A DNA stretch of 64,000 nt from Novosphingobium sp. (GTDB taxonomy: Bacteria > Pseudomonadota > Alphaproteobacteria > Sphingomonadales > Sphingomonadaceae), in the NCBI RefSeq assembly GCF_027486195.1, contig NZ_JAIXPP010000016.1:60086-124085 (forward strand), read 5' to 3'. Position numbers and translations under genes: made by a program. How positions within the stretch are numbered: the stretch's first letter is position 1; every line of letters begins with the position of its first letter. This document shows, piece by piece, positions 8,175-18,414 of this stretch. The notes below the pieces were generated by a model that saw only the letters and a program-made list of their open reading frames with translations, did no database searches and had not been told where the DNA came from.

Positions 8175-10775
8175 ATGCACGGGGCGGCAGTGAGGATCAA
8201 AGACGCGTTCGACGCACTCTGCGAGAGCGGCAAGCTAACAGTTGTTGAGCGGGTGGACGTCCCCGCCAGGCCTGAGCGTGTCGCTGCCACCCCCGCCGCG
8301 TTCAACCAAGGAGCCTTGAAGGAGTGGTTATTCGCCAAGCACGGCCAGGCGGATACGGTCTGGAACCACCAGGCGGTTGCTCTCCAGCACATCGATGAGG
8401 GGCGAAATGTCGTGGTGGCGACCGGCACTGCGTCGGGCAAATCGCTCATCTTCCAGCTGCCGATCATGCGCGAACTCTTGGAGGGCAACGGCGTAGCACT
8501 CGTCATCTACCCATTGAAGGCGCTTCTATCGGACCAGCTTTCCCGATGGCGGGAGATGGCTCAGGCACTCGGCTTTCCCGCCCATGCCGTGGCCGAACTT
8601 CACGGAAACGTCCCGTCCGAGGAGAGGTATGAGGCACTTCAGCACGCACGCATCGTAGCCATGACGCCGGACCTGCTCCAAGCTTGGTTCATGCGGCAGG
8701 TGTCCGCCCCTTTGTTCAAGCAGTTCCTAGGCAACCTACGGTATCTCGTCATCGACGAGGCTCACGTTTATGAATCAGTTTTCGGCAGCAATGTCGCATA
8801 CCTCATGCGTCGGTTCATGGTCGCTCGGAACCGGGCAGCAAAGGACCTTGGCTCGCGCACGCAACTCCAAATCATCGCGGCTACGGCGACCATTCACAGC
8901 CCAGTAAAGCATATGGCGGGCCTGACTGGTTGGCCTTTTGTCGCAGTCGATGAGGCCGACGATGGCTCACCAAGCCATGCCCGCACGCTACTGCACATTG
9001 ACGGTCCAGACATCGGCGGACCGGCGGAAGGCATGCTTCAAGACATCATCAACGAGATTGGTTACGCGACGACAGACACCTTCATCGCCTTTCACAATTC
9101 CCGGCAAGGGGTCGAGCGGGTCACCCGAGTGATCGATCGCGATGATATTTTGCCATACCGCAGCGGATACGAGGGGAAGGACCGAGCCGAGATCGAACGC
9201 AAACTGCGGAAGGGCCTGCTTAGAGGGATCGTCTCAACATCTGCTTTGGAGGTCGGAATTGATGTCAGCGGCTTTACCGTTGGCATCAACCTAGGCGTTC
9301 CACAGTCGAAGAAGGCATTCCGCCAGAGGCTGGGTCGTGTGGGGCGCGCGTCTGAAGGCGTGTTTGCGGTCGTTGCGCCTCGGCATGCATTCACCCAGTT
9401 GGGTTCAAGCTTTCAAGAGTATTTCGAGGGATCGGTTGAGCCGTCTTATCTTTACCTCGACAATCGGTTCATCCAGTTTGCCCACGCCCGTTGCTTGATG
9501 GACGAGTCCGACCAGCTTGGATTCAGTGATGCGAAGATTCCTCCGGGTGTAATTTGGCCCGATTCTTTCGAGAAGGTCTACGAGGTAGCCAAGCCTTCCA
9601 TTCGTCGCCCTAAGGAGTTTGAACTGATTGCCCAAATCGGGGCGAACTCGCCGCACTATAACTATCCGCTCAGGCAGGTGGGTGAACCGAATTACAAGCT
9701 CAAGGAGAGTGCACGCGGCAACGCCGAAGAGATTGGCGACATCGCATTGAACCAAGCTATCCGCGAAGCCTATCCGGGGGCAACCTACCTCCACTTGAAG
9801 CGCCCGATGAAGGTGTCGGAATGGAAGTCGAACGCCTTCGACCGTTCCATTCGCCTCTACGACGCCAAGAACCCGGCGATCACGCGGCCCATCTTACACA
9901 AAAGCGTGAACGTAGGCGCCTCTTCGGAGGAGGTGGTTTCAAACAGGATTCTGTCAGGCGAACGAGGCCTTATCGCCGAGGTTTCACTTCAAGTGAACGA
10001 AGCCGTGCTGGGTTACCAGATCGGTGGGAACTCCTTTCTCTACAAGGATCTCCGCACGAAAGATCCACGCATGAGCAAGAAGCAGCGTGAGTTCAGCACC
10101 ACGGGCGTCGTCCTGCAAATCAGGGACCCTTGGTTCTCCGGAAGCGGTCCTCAGGCGCAAGTCAGGAAAGCAGTATCGGATGCGCTTCGGCAGATGATCC
10201 TTCGGGAGAAAAGCATAGCTCCGACGGACATCGACGACTCGCACTCCAATATTGCATTCTATCAAAACGGCGTTCCCCGGCGTGCAACCGACACCGTTGT
10301 GATCTACGACAGCATATATGGAGGCTTGCGGCTTACCGAATCGCTCTTCGAGGACTTTGGCGAGTTCTTGGATCGGTTGAACAAGGCGGCGGCGATGGCT
10401 GGTAATGAAGCCCTAATCTCCGCAGACGTCGTGGATAAGTTGATGGACTGGCATGGTAGCTTGCAGGAGGGCACCATGCCTGCTGGAGGCCATTTGGTCG
10501 CACCCGATGGCGAGTTGGTCGTCTACGAACCCGGTAGCTTGGTCAGTGTTCGAATCAATGGCACGCTCGTTGAGCGAGAGCTACTTGGCGTGCAGTTCCT
10601 CGACATGGGCGACACCAAGCTCCTAATGTATCGTTACAAAAACAGAGATGATGGTGTTTCGTGGGTGCCACACGATCAAATTGAACCAACAGGCCAAGAT
10701 TGGAAACAGGTCTTTTGGAACCCGGCAAACAACACGTTTTCAGACCCTGAGGACGGCGACGAGGATAGCTTCTGA
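8175..10775 (+). CDS. DEAH-box helicase with DUF1998-like C-terminus (MrfA/Lhr-like)
   Basis: An 866-aa SF2 helicase. Walker A ATGTASGKSLIFQLP lies near residue 78, with DEAH box YLVIDEAHVYES, motif III AATATI and motif VI QRLGRVGRAS. The C-terminal part (DTVVIYDSIYGGLRLTESLF) matches the DUF1998/MrfA region. The four-cysteine zinc cluster usual in MrfA is not visible. Family members act in mitomycin repair and, as DISARM or Druantia subunits, in phage defence. The ATG at 8175 lies four bases after the ATPase stop; longer in-frame starts would overlap that gene. This is the last gene of the SbcD-SbcC-GHKL-helicase operon. Confidence 0.8.
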   Translation: MHGAAVRIKDAFDALCESGKLTVVERVDVPARPERVAATPAAFNQGALKEWLFAKHGQADTVWNHQAVALQHIDEGRNVVVATGTASGKSLIFQLPIMRELLEGNGVALVIYPLKALLSDQLSRWREMAQALGFPAHAVAELHGNVPSEERYEALQHARIVAMTPDLLQAWFMRQVSAPLFKQFLGNLRYLVIDEAHVYESVFGSNVAYLMRRFMVARNRAAKDLGSRTQLQIIAATATIHSPVKHMAGLTGWPFVAVDEADDGSPSHARTLLHIDGPDIGGPAEGMLQDIINEIGYATTDTFIAFHNSRQGVERVTRVIDRDDILPYRSGYEGKDRAEIERKLRKGLLRGIVSTSALEVGIDVSGFTVGINLGVPQSKKAFRQRLGRVGRASEGVFAVVAPRHAFTQLGSSFQEYFEGSVEPSYLYLDNRFIQFAHARCLMDESDQLGFSDAKIPPGVIWPDSFEKVYEVAKPSIRRPKEFELIAQIGANSPHYNYPLRQVGEPNYKLKESARGNAEEIGDIALNQAIREAYPGATYLHLKRPMKVSEWKSNAFDRSIRLYDAKNPAITRPILHKSVNVGASSEEVVSNRILSGERGLIAEVSLQVNEAVLGYQIGGNSFLYKDLRTKDPRMSKKQREFSTTGVVLQIRDPWFSGSGPQAQVRKAVSDALRQMILREKSIAPTDIDDSHSNIAFYQNGVPRRATDTVVIYDSIYGGLRLTESLFEDFGEFLDRLNKAAAMAGNEALISADVVDKLMDWHGSLQEGTMPAGGHLVAPDGELVVYEPGSLVSVRINGTLVERELLGVQFLDMGDTKLLMYRYKNRDDGVSWVPHDQIEPTGQDWKQVFWNPANNTFSDPEDGDEDSF

Positions 10776-10987
10776 GCGTTCACCAATCCGGCTATTATTG
10801 TCCCCATCATTGCCCCAGCTGAAATTGTAGCTCTGTCGGGTTGTTGCGCTTGATTACAGGGTAGGTGCACTGCCTGCGGTGCGATGTCGGGCACCCCCGC
10901 GTTCATTTTTGCTGGCTGTGTGGCCAGCCATACTGGCTAAAACTTTGCTGCTACAAACCGTTGGCCTATCAGCACTGCGGGACAACT

Positions 10988-13900
10988 TCATTCTCCATCC
11001 TGCCACTGCTTGATCCTTGCTAGACATCCGCCCAAATCATCCCTGACTTCATAGACCCAGAAACGCATCACATCATATCCAAGTTCGATAAGTCTCTGAT
11101 TTCGTATCTGATCACGGCGGCAAAGCTCTCCAGTCCAATTTCTGTGATACCGTTCGCCGTCGATTTCGATCGCAAGGGAGCGTTGGCCAAAGGTTAGAAG
11201 AAAATCAACGACATACTTTTCAATAGCGTATTGCGGGATCAATGAAATACCAGCTGAATAGGCTGCGACATAAAATTCCCGCTCCCAGTCTGACACCATC
11301 TCGGGCCGGGCAATCTGTGGATAGGCTGCGCCAAGCTGGCTCTGTCTGGCGTCGACCTCCACTGCAGTCGCATGCTCCAGCGATGCTGCATAGCTGGCGA
11401 AACGTGCGAGATAGCCAATATCACACGATGAACAGGCCGCTCGATCACCAACCACGATAAGCTGAGCGCGGGCGCGCGTTATGGCGACATTGAACAGATT
11501 CCCATTCGACCGAAGGAAACCCTGCGCGCCGGCTGGTAGACCACCAGCGACAACCGGCGAGAACAACATAACGTCCCGCTCATCACCTTGGAATTTGTGC
11601 ACCGTATCAGCAAGAAAGCCGCGCGTAACCAGTTCGGCGAGCAATGCCTTGTCCTGATTCACAAGCTGCGTGATCATGTTGGCTTGCGCACGGAATGGCG
11701 TCACCACCCCTAGGCTGCCCCGGTAGCCGTTCTTCAAGACAAGATCCCGCATGACCTCGACAACAGCCTTCGCCTCGATCGTGTTTACCGCTCCGCCTGC
11801 GGCAGGGCGGGATGCCAAGCCCCTAACATCGACCCAGCGGATTCCTGGTTCGGCCCTGTTAGGCGACTTCAGGTCATCATAGCGTGTCGCTACGCGCAGC
11901 CGCTCCTCATAAAACTCCTTGTTCGAAAACGAGATTATGTCCGAATGTGATCGGTGGTGATCGACCAGACTAACAACGCCGGCACCTGCAACCTGCGTGG
12001 CGCCAAGGCCAAAAAGGGATTGGTGCGAATAGGCCCAATGGGGGAATCCATCCAACAGATCATACTTCTCCAAAAGAGCCTGATCCTGACCACGCTGAAG
12101 ACCGCTGATATGTGAAAGCTGTTTGGGGTCACCAATGATCACTACAGACTTCGCGCGGTAAAGCAGAGGCAGGGCGGAAGCGATGTCGCATTGGCTCGCT
12201 TCGTCAAACACAACGACATCGAAGATACCCGGCTCCAATGGTATCCTGCCTCGGGCGGACAATGAAGTGACGGCCCAGCATGGCAAGAGGTGAGACACCT
12301 TCCGGAGCATCTCGCTGTATTTCGCGTAAACCTGTCGTGATAACTGGCCTTGATCGCCAGCCTCCATCACCATTTTTAGAATGGCGGTATATTTTCCCAG
12401 TTCCTGGCGATCTGCTACGGAAAGCCGGGACGGCTGCAAACGAAGCCACAATTTCCAGAGCGATTGCGATTGGCGTGCAATGCTATCGAGAACCTTGCGT
12501 TCGCTCTTGGCGATGTCCTCGAGCGATCGACTATGCTGGAGCTCCTGCAAAGCGACTAGATAGTCGGCTGCCTTGGCCAGATCGTCCAGCCGGCTCGTGC
12601 TCTTATCGATCGCATTATGGAACGCAGCTATGTCCGCATCTGATCGGGGATCGGCTGGTAGCGCGACGCCAATCGCGCCAAACTGCGATGCAACCGCAGA
12701 CTTTGTAGTTGCCAGTGCCCGAAAGCGGCCCCCTCGAACGAATGGCCAGAGCATGCGCAGAGGTGCAGATGCCTTACTCCGATCAGCGCGTCTGACCGCA
12801 GTCGAAAGCTCCGATAGAAGAGACTGAAGCCCCACCCTATCAATGTCTTTGCTGGCAGCGAACAGGTCTGCGCCAAGGTGCTCTCGCGCAATTTCGGCGA
12901 GCTGCTCCAATTGATCGATGCGGTTCCGAAGCTCGATGAAACGGTTGGTCTCATCCGCCAGCTTGGTGTGCTCTGCTAACAACCGTTCGTGGATGCCTTT
13001 CGCCTCTGCGAACTCCTCAACCTCAGAACGTGAGGTCGTGGTTGAAAGCAAGGCCAGCATATATTCAGCCAGCCGCGCTTGATAAGCTTGTGCGCCAACC
13101 CGCAACAGGATCGGGCGTGGCCCCAGCGCATTCACGCGGGTCTCGACAACGTCGACCGCCTTGTTGTTCTTGCTGGCGAACAGCACGCGCTTGCCGGACC
13201 AGGCTGCGTTGATCAGCAGGTTGGTCACGACCTGCGACTTTCCCGTCCCAGGCGGCCCTGTGATGATCGTAACCGGCTGGGTCAAAGCAGCGGCGACGGC
13301 TTGCCGTTGTTCCGAGTTCATGGGCAAAACCTGCACCAGCGGCATTGACACGGTGGTTTCGGTCTCATCAAGCTTCTGGTTTTTGAGCCAACGTCCCAGC
13401 GCCGTGTTCACGTAATCCCGCTCCGGTAGACTGGCGAGATCACGAAGCTCCTTTTCAAGCCCCTGCGTGAACGGTGATTTCTCCGCCATGATGATCACTG
13501 CACGATTGTAGATTCCCGTCTCGCTGAGGTCCGCCATTGGGACGCGATCAGTGTCTAGCCCCTCGGGATCGATTTCTTCCCGCCAGGGCCATTCCGGCCT
13601 GACCGCTTGTAGCCGCATGGCGATCTCATCAATATCAGCCCGCCCTTCGCTGTCGCCGATGCCAAGTTCCTTCTCCAACTGGACCAGCTCATTCATGATC
13701 ATGTCCCGTTCGGCGTTGGTGAACGCCTGAAAGGGCTTCTGATTGATGATCGGATAGGCAAGATCGACCATCAGATTGCCAGTGCTGTTTTGCTCTATTG
13801 GAAAGAGCAGAAGGGGCTCGACCATATGCCCCTCCCAGTCTGACTTTCGCGACCGCAGGCGCGCAATATGGGTGGGATAACCCAGATACAGGCCATAGCG

Positions 13901-14323
13901 TCCCTGTTCGGCCCGTTTGCGGCCCAGCATCCGCCTCGCGGCCTCCGATTCCTGCAGGGCATCCGGCGTGGCCGGTAAGCTTCGAACCTCTAAATAGTCG
14001 GGATCGCCGAACTTGGATGTCAGAAAGGTCGATACGCCAGTATCGTCATAACCTAGACATGCGAGATAATACCGGCAGAGCTTGGCAAGATCAGTGTCGG
14101 CCAGCTCCGTCGCATCGTCAGATGGTGTGGAGGGGACGCGTGACGCTGCAGCCGTGATATGCCAGCGATAAGCCCGATCCTGCGCAACGCGGCCCTTTAG
14201 CGGCCCGTAGAGCGCCTTGTTGACCTGCGCACGGTCCACTCCAAGTGCCTGAGCCAACTCACCGGCCTTCTGGCCTGGCTTGCCCTTGAGCGCGGCAATA
14301 ATCTGATTTTCAAGTGCGGTCAT
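10988..14323 (-). CDS. SF1 helicase-nuclease with winged-helix N-terminus and DUF559/Vsr-like nuclease C-terminus
   Basis: A 1111-aa protein. Residues 1-60 look like a winged helix (AGELAQALGVDRAQVNKAL). The Dna2/NAM7-type SF1 core has Walker A ITGPPGTGKSQVVTNLL near 355, Walker B VVVFDEASQCDIASALPLL, GDPKQLSHI, and C-terminal helicase motifs TVHKFQGDERDVMLFSPV and NVAITRARAQLIVVGD. The last 100 residues are a PD-(D/E)XK nuclease of DUF559 type: YVVDFLL, then AIEIDGERYH, RRDQIRNQRLIELGYDVMRF. This makes a one-polypeptide helicase-nuclease, a common architecture in anti-phage loci. It converges on the MrfA-like gene and starts 337 bases from hsdM, facing away. Confidence 0.85.
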   Translation of the reverse strand: MTALENQIIAALKGKPGQKAGELAQALGVDRAQVNKALYGPLKGRVAQDRAYRWHITAAASRVPSTPSDDATELADTDLAKLCRYYLACLGYDDTGVSTFLTSKFGDPDYLEVRSLPATPDALQESEAARRMLGRKRAEQGRYGLYLGYPTHIARLRSRKSDWEGHMVEPLLLFPIEQNSTGNLMVDLAYPIINQKPFQAFTNAERDMIMNELVQLEKELGIGDSEGRADIDEIAMRLQAVRPEWPWREEIDPEGLDTDRVPMADLSETGIYNRAVIIMAEKSPFTQGLEKELRDLASLPERDYVNTALGRWLKNQKLDETETTVSMPLVQVLPMNSEQRQAVAAALTQPVTIITGPPGTGKSQVVTNLLINAAWSGKRVLFASKNNKAVDVVETRVNALGPRPILLRVGAQAYQARLAEYMLALLSTTTSRSEVEEFAEAKGIHERLLAEHTKLADETNRFIELRNRIDQLEQLAEIAREHLGADLFAASKDIDRVGLQSLLSELSTAVRRADRSKASAPLRMLWPFVRGGRFRALATTKSAVASQFGAIGVALPADPRSDADIAAFHNAIDKSTSRLDDLAKAADYLVALQELQHSRSLEDIAKSERKVLDSIARQSQSLWKLWLRLQPSRLSVADRQELGKYTAILKMVMEAGDQGQLSRQVYAKYSEMLRKVSHLLPCWAVTSLSARGRIPLEPGIFDVVVFDEASQCDIASALPLLYRAKSVVIIGDPKQLSHISGLQRGQDQALLEKYDLLDGFPHWAYSHQSLFGLGATQVAGAGVVSLVDHHRSHSDIISFSNKEFYEERLRVATRYDDLKSPNRAEPGIRWVDVRGLASRPAAGGAVNTIEAKAVVEVMRDLVLKNGYRGSLGVVTPFRAQANMITQLVNQDKALLAELVTRGFLADTVHKFQGDERDVMLFSPVVAGGLPAGAQGFLRSNGNLFNVAITRARAQLIVVGDRAACSSCDIGYLARFASYAASLEHATAVEVDARQSQLGAAYPQIARPEMVSDWEREFYVAAYSAGISLIPQYAIEKYVVDFLLTFGQRSLAIEIDGERYHRNWTGELCRRDQIRNQRLIELGYDVMRFWVYEVRDDLGGCLARIKQWQDGE

Positions 14324-14659
14324 CTGTAGGTCTCAAGCGATGTCTGGCTTGGACAGCACCAGAACGATCTTCATCGCTTCATTCTCATGGTGATCACCCT
14401 TTGCAAAGCCACGTAAAATAAGATGGGCCACCGATTACCTCGACTGCCCAGCGAACCGCGTGGTTGGTGAAGTCGCGGGTCTTGTCGGCTTTCACGCTTT
14501 AGCGTTCCATGGCCCCTTTGATCGCTGGCTTTCCCTTAGATCGCGGATGCTTCCGATCCGCCGGGCCTTCGGATTTCACCCCTCCTTCCATTAGAGCCGA
14601 CCTCCCCGTTGCCCACGCAGCCTCCCTCGGGCACAATCCCCCTATCGGAGGGGAACACC
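14324..14659. other. Divergent intergenic region between helicase-nuclease and hsdM
   Basis: No gene is seen. It contains the right copy of the 35-bp repeat (14544-14578) and ends with the GGAGGGG ribosome binding site of hsdM at 14647-14653. Promoters for both flanking genes should lie here, but no strong -35/-10 pair stands out. Confidence 0.55.
14544..14578. repeat. 35-bp direct repeat, right copy
   Basis: It is 32/35 identical to 2194-2228 in the same orientation and lies about 80 bases upstream of the hsdM start. See the left copy. Confidence 0.6.
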
Positions 14660-16480
14660 TTGAATCACCAATCGCTTTCCAATTTCATCTGGTCCGTCGC
14701 AGATCTCCTGCGCGGGGATTACAAGCAGTCTGAATACGGCCGGGTCATCCTGCCCTTCACCGTCCTGCGCCGCCTCGATTGCGTTCTCGCGCCCACCAGG
14801 GCGGCGGTGCTCAAGGAAGTCGAGGCCGGCCGCCCTGATCCCTTCCTGCTGCGCGCCGCGGGGCAAGGGTTCTTCAACCGCACCACCATCGATCTCGCCA
14901 AGCTCATCGGCGATCAGGACAACATCGGCACCAACCTCTTGAGCTACGTCCAGGGCTTCTCGCCCGAAGTGCGCGACATCTTCGATCAGTTCGAGTTCGG
15001 CGCGCAGATCGATCGCCTCGCGAAGAACGGCCTACTCTATCAGGTGACCGAGCGCTTCGCCGGGATCGACCTTCACCCCAGCCGGGTCGACAACAACCAG
15101 ATGGGCCTCGTCTTTGAGGAGCTCATCCGCAAGTTCGCGGAAATCAGCAACGAGACGGCGGGTGAGCACTTCACCCCGCGCGAAGTCATCCGCCTGATGG
15201 TCAACCTCCTGTTCGTGGAGGATGACGATGTGCTGTCCAACCCCGGCGTCGTCCGCTCGATCTACGATCCCACCGCGGGCACCGGCGGCATGCTCTCCAT
15301 CGCCGGCGAATACCTCCACGAACACAACCCCGGCGCCCAGCTCACCATGTCGGGGCAGGAGCTGAACCCCGAATCCTACGCGATCTGCAAGGCAGACATG
15401 CTGATCAAGGGGCAGGACATCAGTCGCATCGTGCAGGGCAACACGCTCTCCGATGATGGCCACCCCGGCCAGACCTTCGACTACATGCTCTCCAACCCGC
15501 CGTTCGGGGTGGAATGGAAGAAAGTCCAGAAGGCGGTGCAGGATGAGCATCAGCGCCTTGGCCATGCCGGCCGCTTCGGCCCCGGCCTGCCGCGCGTGTC
15601 GGATGGATCGCTGCTGTTCCTGATGCACCTGCTCTCCAAGATGCGGCCCTGGACCGAGGGCGGTTGCCGCTTCGGCATCGTGCTCAATGGCTCGCCGCTG
15701 TTCACCGGCGGCGCGGGCAGCGGGGAGAGCGAGATCCGGCGCCATGTGCTGGAAAGCGATCTGGTCGAGGCGATCATCGCGTTGCCGACCGACATGTTCT
15801 ACAACACCGGGATCGCCACCTACGTCTGGATTCTCTCCAACAAGAAGCCCAAGGCGCGCACTGGCAAGGTGCAGCTGATCGATGCCAGCAGCTTCTCTCA
15901 GAAGATGCGCAAGTCCCTCGGCTCGAAGCGCAAGGAGATGGGCGAGGGGCATATCGCGGACGTCACCCGCCTGTTCGGCGCCTTCGTCGAGGCAGAGCTG
16001 GCGACGGTGCTGGACGCAGGCGGCAAGGAAGTCGCGCGCGAGATCGTGATCGCGGGCGAAGCTCCGCCTGCCGCGCCGGAAGGCGGCAAGGTGAAGCTCG
16101 CGCCGCTTTCGCGCATCTTTGCCAACGAGAGCTTCGGCTATCGCACCATCACCGTGGAGCGGCCCTTACGGGACGAGAACGGCAAGCCGTTGCTGGGCCA
16201 GAAGGGCAAGGCCAAGGGCAAGCTACAGCCCGACAGCGCCTTGCGCGATACTGAGAACGTGCCGCTGACCGAGGACGTGGAAACCTACTTCGCGCGCGAA
16301 GTGAAACCCCACGCGCCGGATGCCTGGATCGATCACGAGAAGACCAAGGTCGGCTACGAGATCCCGTTCAGCCGGCATTTCTATGTGTTCGAACCGCCGC
16401 GCTCGCTGGCCGAGATCGACGCCGAGCTTGCCGGGGTGACCGCACGCATTCAGGCGATGCTGACGGAGCTGGCGGCGTGA
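14660..16480 (+). CDS. hsdM: Type I restriction-modification DNA methyltransferase subunit
   Basis: A 606-aa N6-adenine methyltransferase. The HsdM N-terminal helical domain ([18 protein letters not shown]) leads into the catalytic domain with AdoMet motif [12 protein letters not shown] near residue 205 and catalytic NPPF ([11 protein letters not shown]). I chose the TTG at 14660 because GGAGGGG lies eight bases upstream and the family N-terminus begins exactly there; an ATG at 14609 would add 17 unrelated residues. It forms the M2S methylase and, with HsdR, the R2M2S restriction complex. The hsdS GTG overlaps its stop (GTGA). Confidence 0.95.
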   Translation: MNHQSLSNFIWSVADLLRGDYKQSEYGRVILPFTVLRRLDCVLAPTRAAVLKEVEAGRPDPFLLRAAGQGFFNRTTIDLAKLIGDQDNIGTNLLSYVQGFSPEVRDIFDQFEFGAQIDRLAKNGLLYQVTERFAGIDLHPSRVDNNQMGLVFEELIRKFAEISNETAGEHFTPREVIRLMVNLLFVEDDDVLSNPGVVRSIYDPTAGTGGMLSIAGEYLHEHNPGAQLTMSGQELNPESYAICKADMLIKGQDISRIVQGNTLSDDGHPGQTFDYMLSNPPFGVEWKKVQKAVQDEHQRLGHAGRFGPGLPRVSDGSLLFLMHLLSKMRPWTEGGCRFGIVLNGSPLFTGGAGSGESEIRRHVLESDLVEAIIALPTDMFYNTGIATYVWILSNKKPKARTGKVQLIDASSFSQKMRKSLGSKRKEMGEGHIADVTRLFGAFVEAELATVLDAGGKEVAREIVIAGEAPPAAPEGGKVKLAPLSRIFANESFGYRTITVERPLRDENGKPLLGQKGKAKGKLQPDSALRDTENVPLTEDVETYFAREVKPHAPDAWIDHEKTKVGYEIPFSRHFYVFEPPRSLAEIDAELAGVTARIQAMLTELAA

Positions 16481-18414
16481 GCTTTCCGGCCTATGCAGAA
16501 TACAAGGACAGTGGGGTGCCGTGGTTGGGTGCGGTGCCCAACCATTGGGAGCGGAATCCGCTCTTCGCTCTCGTGCAAGAACGAGATGAGAGCAATACGG
16601 GGATGCAGGAGGATAACCTTCTGTCGCTAAGCTACGGGCAGATCAAACGGAAGAACATCGATGACAATGATGGCCTTCTCCCAGCATCGTTCGAGACTTA
16701 TCAGATCGTCGAACGAGACGACATTATCTGGCGTCTGACGGATCTGCAAAATGATCAACGAAGCCTCAGGACGGGGATTGTCCGAGAGCGCGGGATCATC
16801 ACTTCGGCCTATCTCGCTACGCGACCAACTGCGATCGAACCAGAGTTCCTCGCGTATCTCCTTCGGGCATACGACGTCACCAAGGTGTTCTACTCGATGG
16901 GTGGCGGGCTTCGCCAATCTATGAAGTTTTCGGATGTCAAATGGCTACCGGTCATGCTGCCCAGCACGGCCGAACAAGGTTCCATCATCACCTTCCTAGA
17001 TCGCGAAACTGAGAAGATCGATGCGCTGGTGGCAGAGCAGGAGCGGTTGATCGCGCTGCTGAAGGAAAAGCGGCAGGTGGTGATCTCCCACACCGTCACC
17101 AAGGGCCTGAACCCCAACGCCCCCATGAAAGACAGCGGCATCGAATGGCTGGGCGAAGTCCCGTCGCATTGGGAGGTCGCGTCCCTGAAACGCTCAATTG
17201 ATCTTGCAACATCTGGTCCGCGCGGGTGGTCCGATCTTGCCAGTGAAGAGGGTTCGTTCTTCTTCCAGTCACAGAATATCGGTCGCGACATGGAAGCCGA
17301 CTTTAGCGACGGGAAGCGGATCGAAGCGCCCGATGGCCCGGACGCCGATCGCGCTCGGCTCCATTCTGATGACGTCGCAGTTTGCATTACTGGCGGCAGG
17401 ACCGGTGCCGTTGCGCACATCTCTGCTCTTTCAGAAGAAGCCTACATCAATCAGCACGTCTGCCTGTTGCGCCCTTCGGTGGCTCAGCTTTGTGGCCGAT
17501 ACCTAGCGTATGGGCTGTTCGGACTTCCGGGACAGGAACAGCTTGCATTGGCCATGTATGGCTTGAAGCAGGGGCTGAGCCTTGAGAACGTTCGTGAGGT
17601 TGTGTTGCCTCTACCTCCTGTAGAGGAGCAGCGCGCCATTGCGGAGCATTTGGATCAGCAAGCAGCAAGTTTCGGGGCGCTCGTGAACGAAGCCCAATCC
17701 GCAATCACCCTCCTGCAAGAACGCCGCGCCGCACTGATATTCGCCGCCGTCACCGGCAAGATCGACGTGCGCGGATCGATCGGCAGCGCGGTTTCAGCGC
17801 CGGTCGAACGCGTGCTGCCATCGTTGCGCGCCGTAGTCGGTGGCTTCGCCGTGCTGCAACTCGGACGGATGGGCCGCATGGCGGTCATGAAGGGCGGTTA
17901 CCTCGCAGAGGCGCACTGCGGCTTGAGCGAGCTGGGTGGGCGCTACGAACGCTATGCGGCGGGGCCTTACGACAGCAACCTGATCGCGGCCTTGGAGCGC
18001 GGTGCAGCCGAGCTGTGCGGCGTGCAGACGAACGAACCGACCGAGAAGGGCGACCCAGTCACCTACGCCGTCCCCAAGGCTGCTCGCGCTCCGATGGAAG
18101 ACCTCCGCAGCCTTGCTGGGGAAGAACGCGCACAGCGCCTGTCGAGGCTCCTCGCAGACCTGAGTGGCATCGGTCGAGACGGTGTGGAAGCGGTGGCAAC
18201 GCTCTATGCGGTCTGGAATGACCTTCTCGCCGCAGACCGCCCCGCCGACGATGACGCCATCTTCAACGGCGTGCTCACCAACTGGCACGACGAAAAGGCC
18301 AGGAAGTTCAAGCGGGCCGAGCTGGAACTCTGGATCGCGTGGATGCGCCGCAATGGTGCCGTCCCCGACGGCACTGCTCCCCGCACCGACCACCAAGGGA
18401 ACCTGTTTGCATGA
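16477..18414 (+). CDS. hsdS: Type I restriction specificity subunit with C-terminal extension
   Basis: 645 residues with two target-recognition halves, starting at [17 protein letters not shown] (residue 8) and [17 protein letters not shown] (about 210). Each is followed by a conserved helix ([39 protein letters not shown]). HsdS usually ends here at about 430 residues. This one continues roughly 200 more, through [20 protein letters not shown] and [13 protein letters not shown], an extra helical domain with a look of SocA/Panacea-like modules. The extension may bind another protein, perhaps the Mrr-like product encoded next. The GTG start overlaps the hsdM stop. Confidence 0.92.
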   Translation: MSFPAYAEYKDSGVPWLGAVPNHWERNPLFALVQERDESNTGMQEDNLLSLSYGQIKRKNIDDNDGLLPASFETYQIVERDDIIWRLTDLQNDQRSLRTGIVRERGIITSAYLATRPTAIEPEFLAYLLRAYDVTKVFYSMGGGLRQSMKFSDVKWLPVMLPSTAEQGSIITFLDRETEKIDALVAEQERLIALLKEKRQVVISHTVTKGLNPNAPMKDSGIEWLGEVPSHWEVASLKRSIDLATSGPRGWSDLASEEGSFFFQSQNIGRDMEADFSDGKRIEAPDGPDADRARLHSDDVAVCITGGRTGAVAHISALSEEAYINQHVCLLRPSVAQLCGRYLAYGLFGLPGQEQLALAMYGLKQGLSLENVREVVLPLPPVEEQRAIAEHLDQQAASFGALVNEAQSAITLLQERRAALIFAAVTGKIDVRGSIGSAVSAPVERVLPSLRAVVGGFAVLQLGRMGRMAVMKGGYLAEAHCGLSELGGRYERYAAGPYDSNLIAALERGAAELCGVQTNEPTEKGDPVTYAVPKAARAPMEDLRSLAGEERAQRLSRLLADLSGIGRDGVEAVATLYAVWNDLLAADRPADDDAIFNGVLTNWHDEKARKFKRAELELWIAWMRRNGAVPDGTAPRTDHQGNLFA

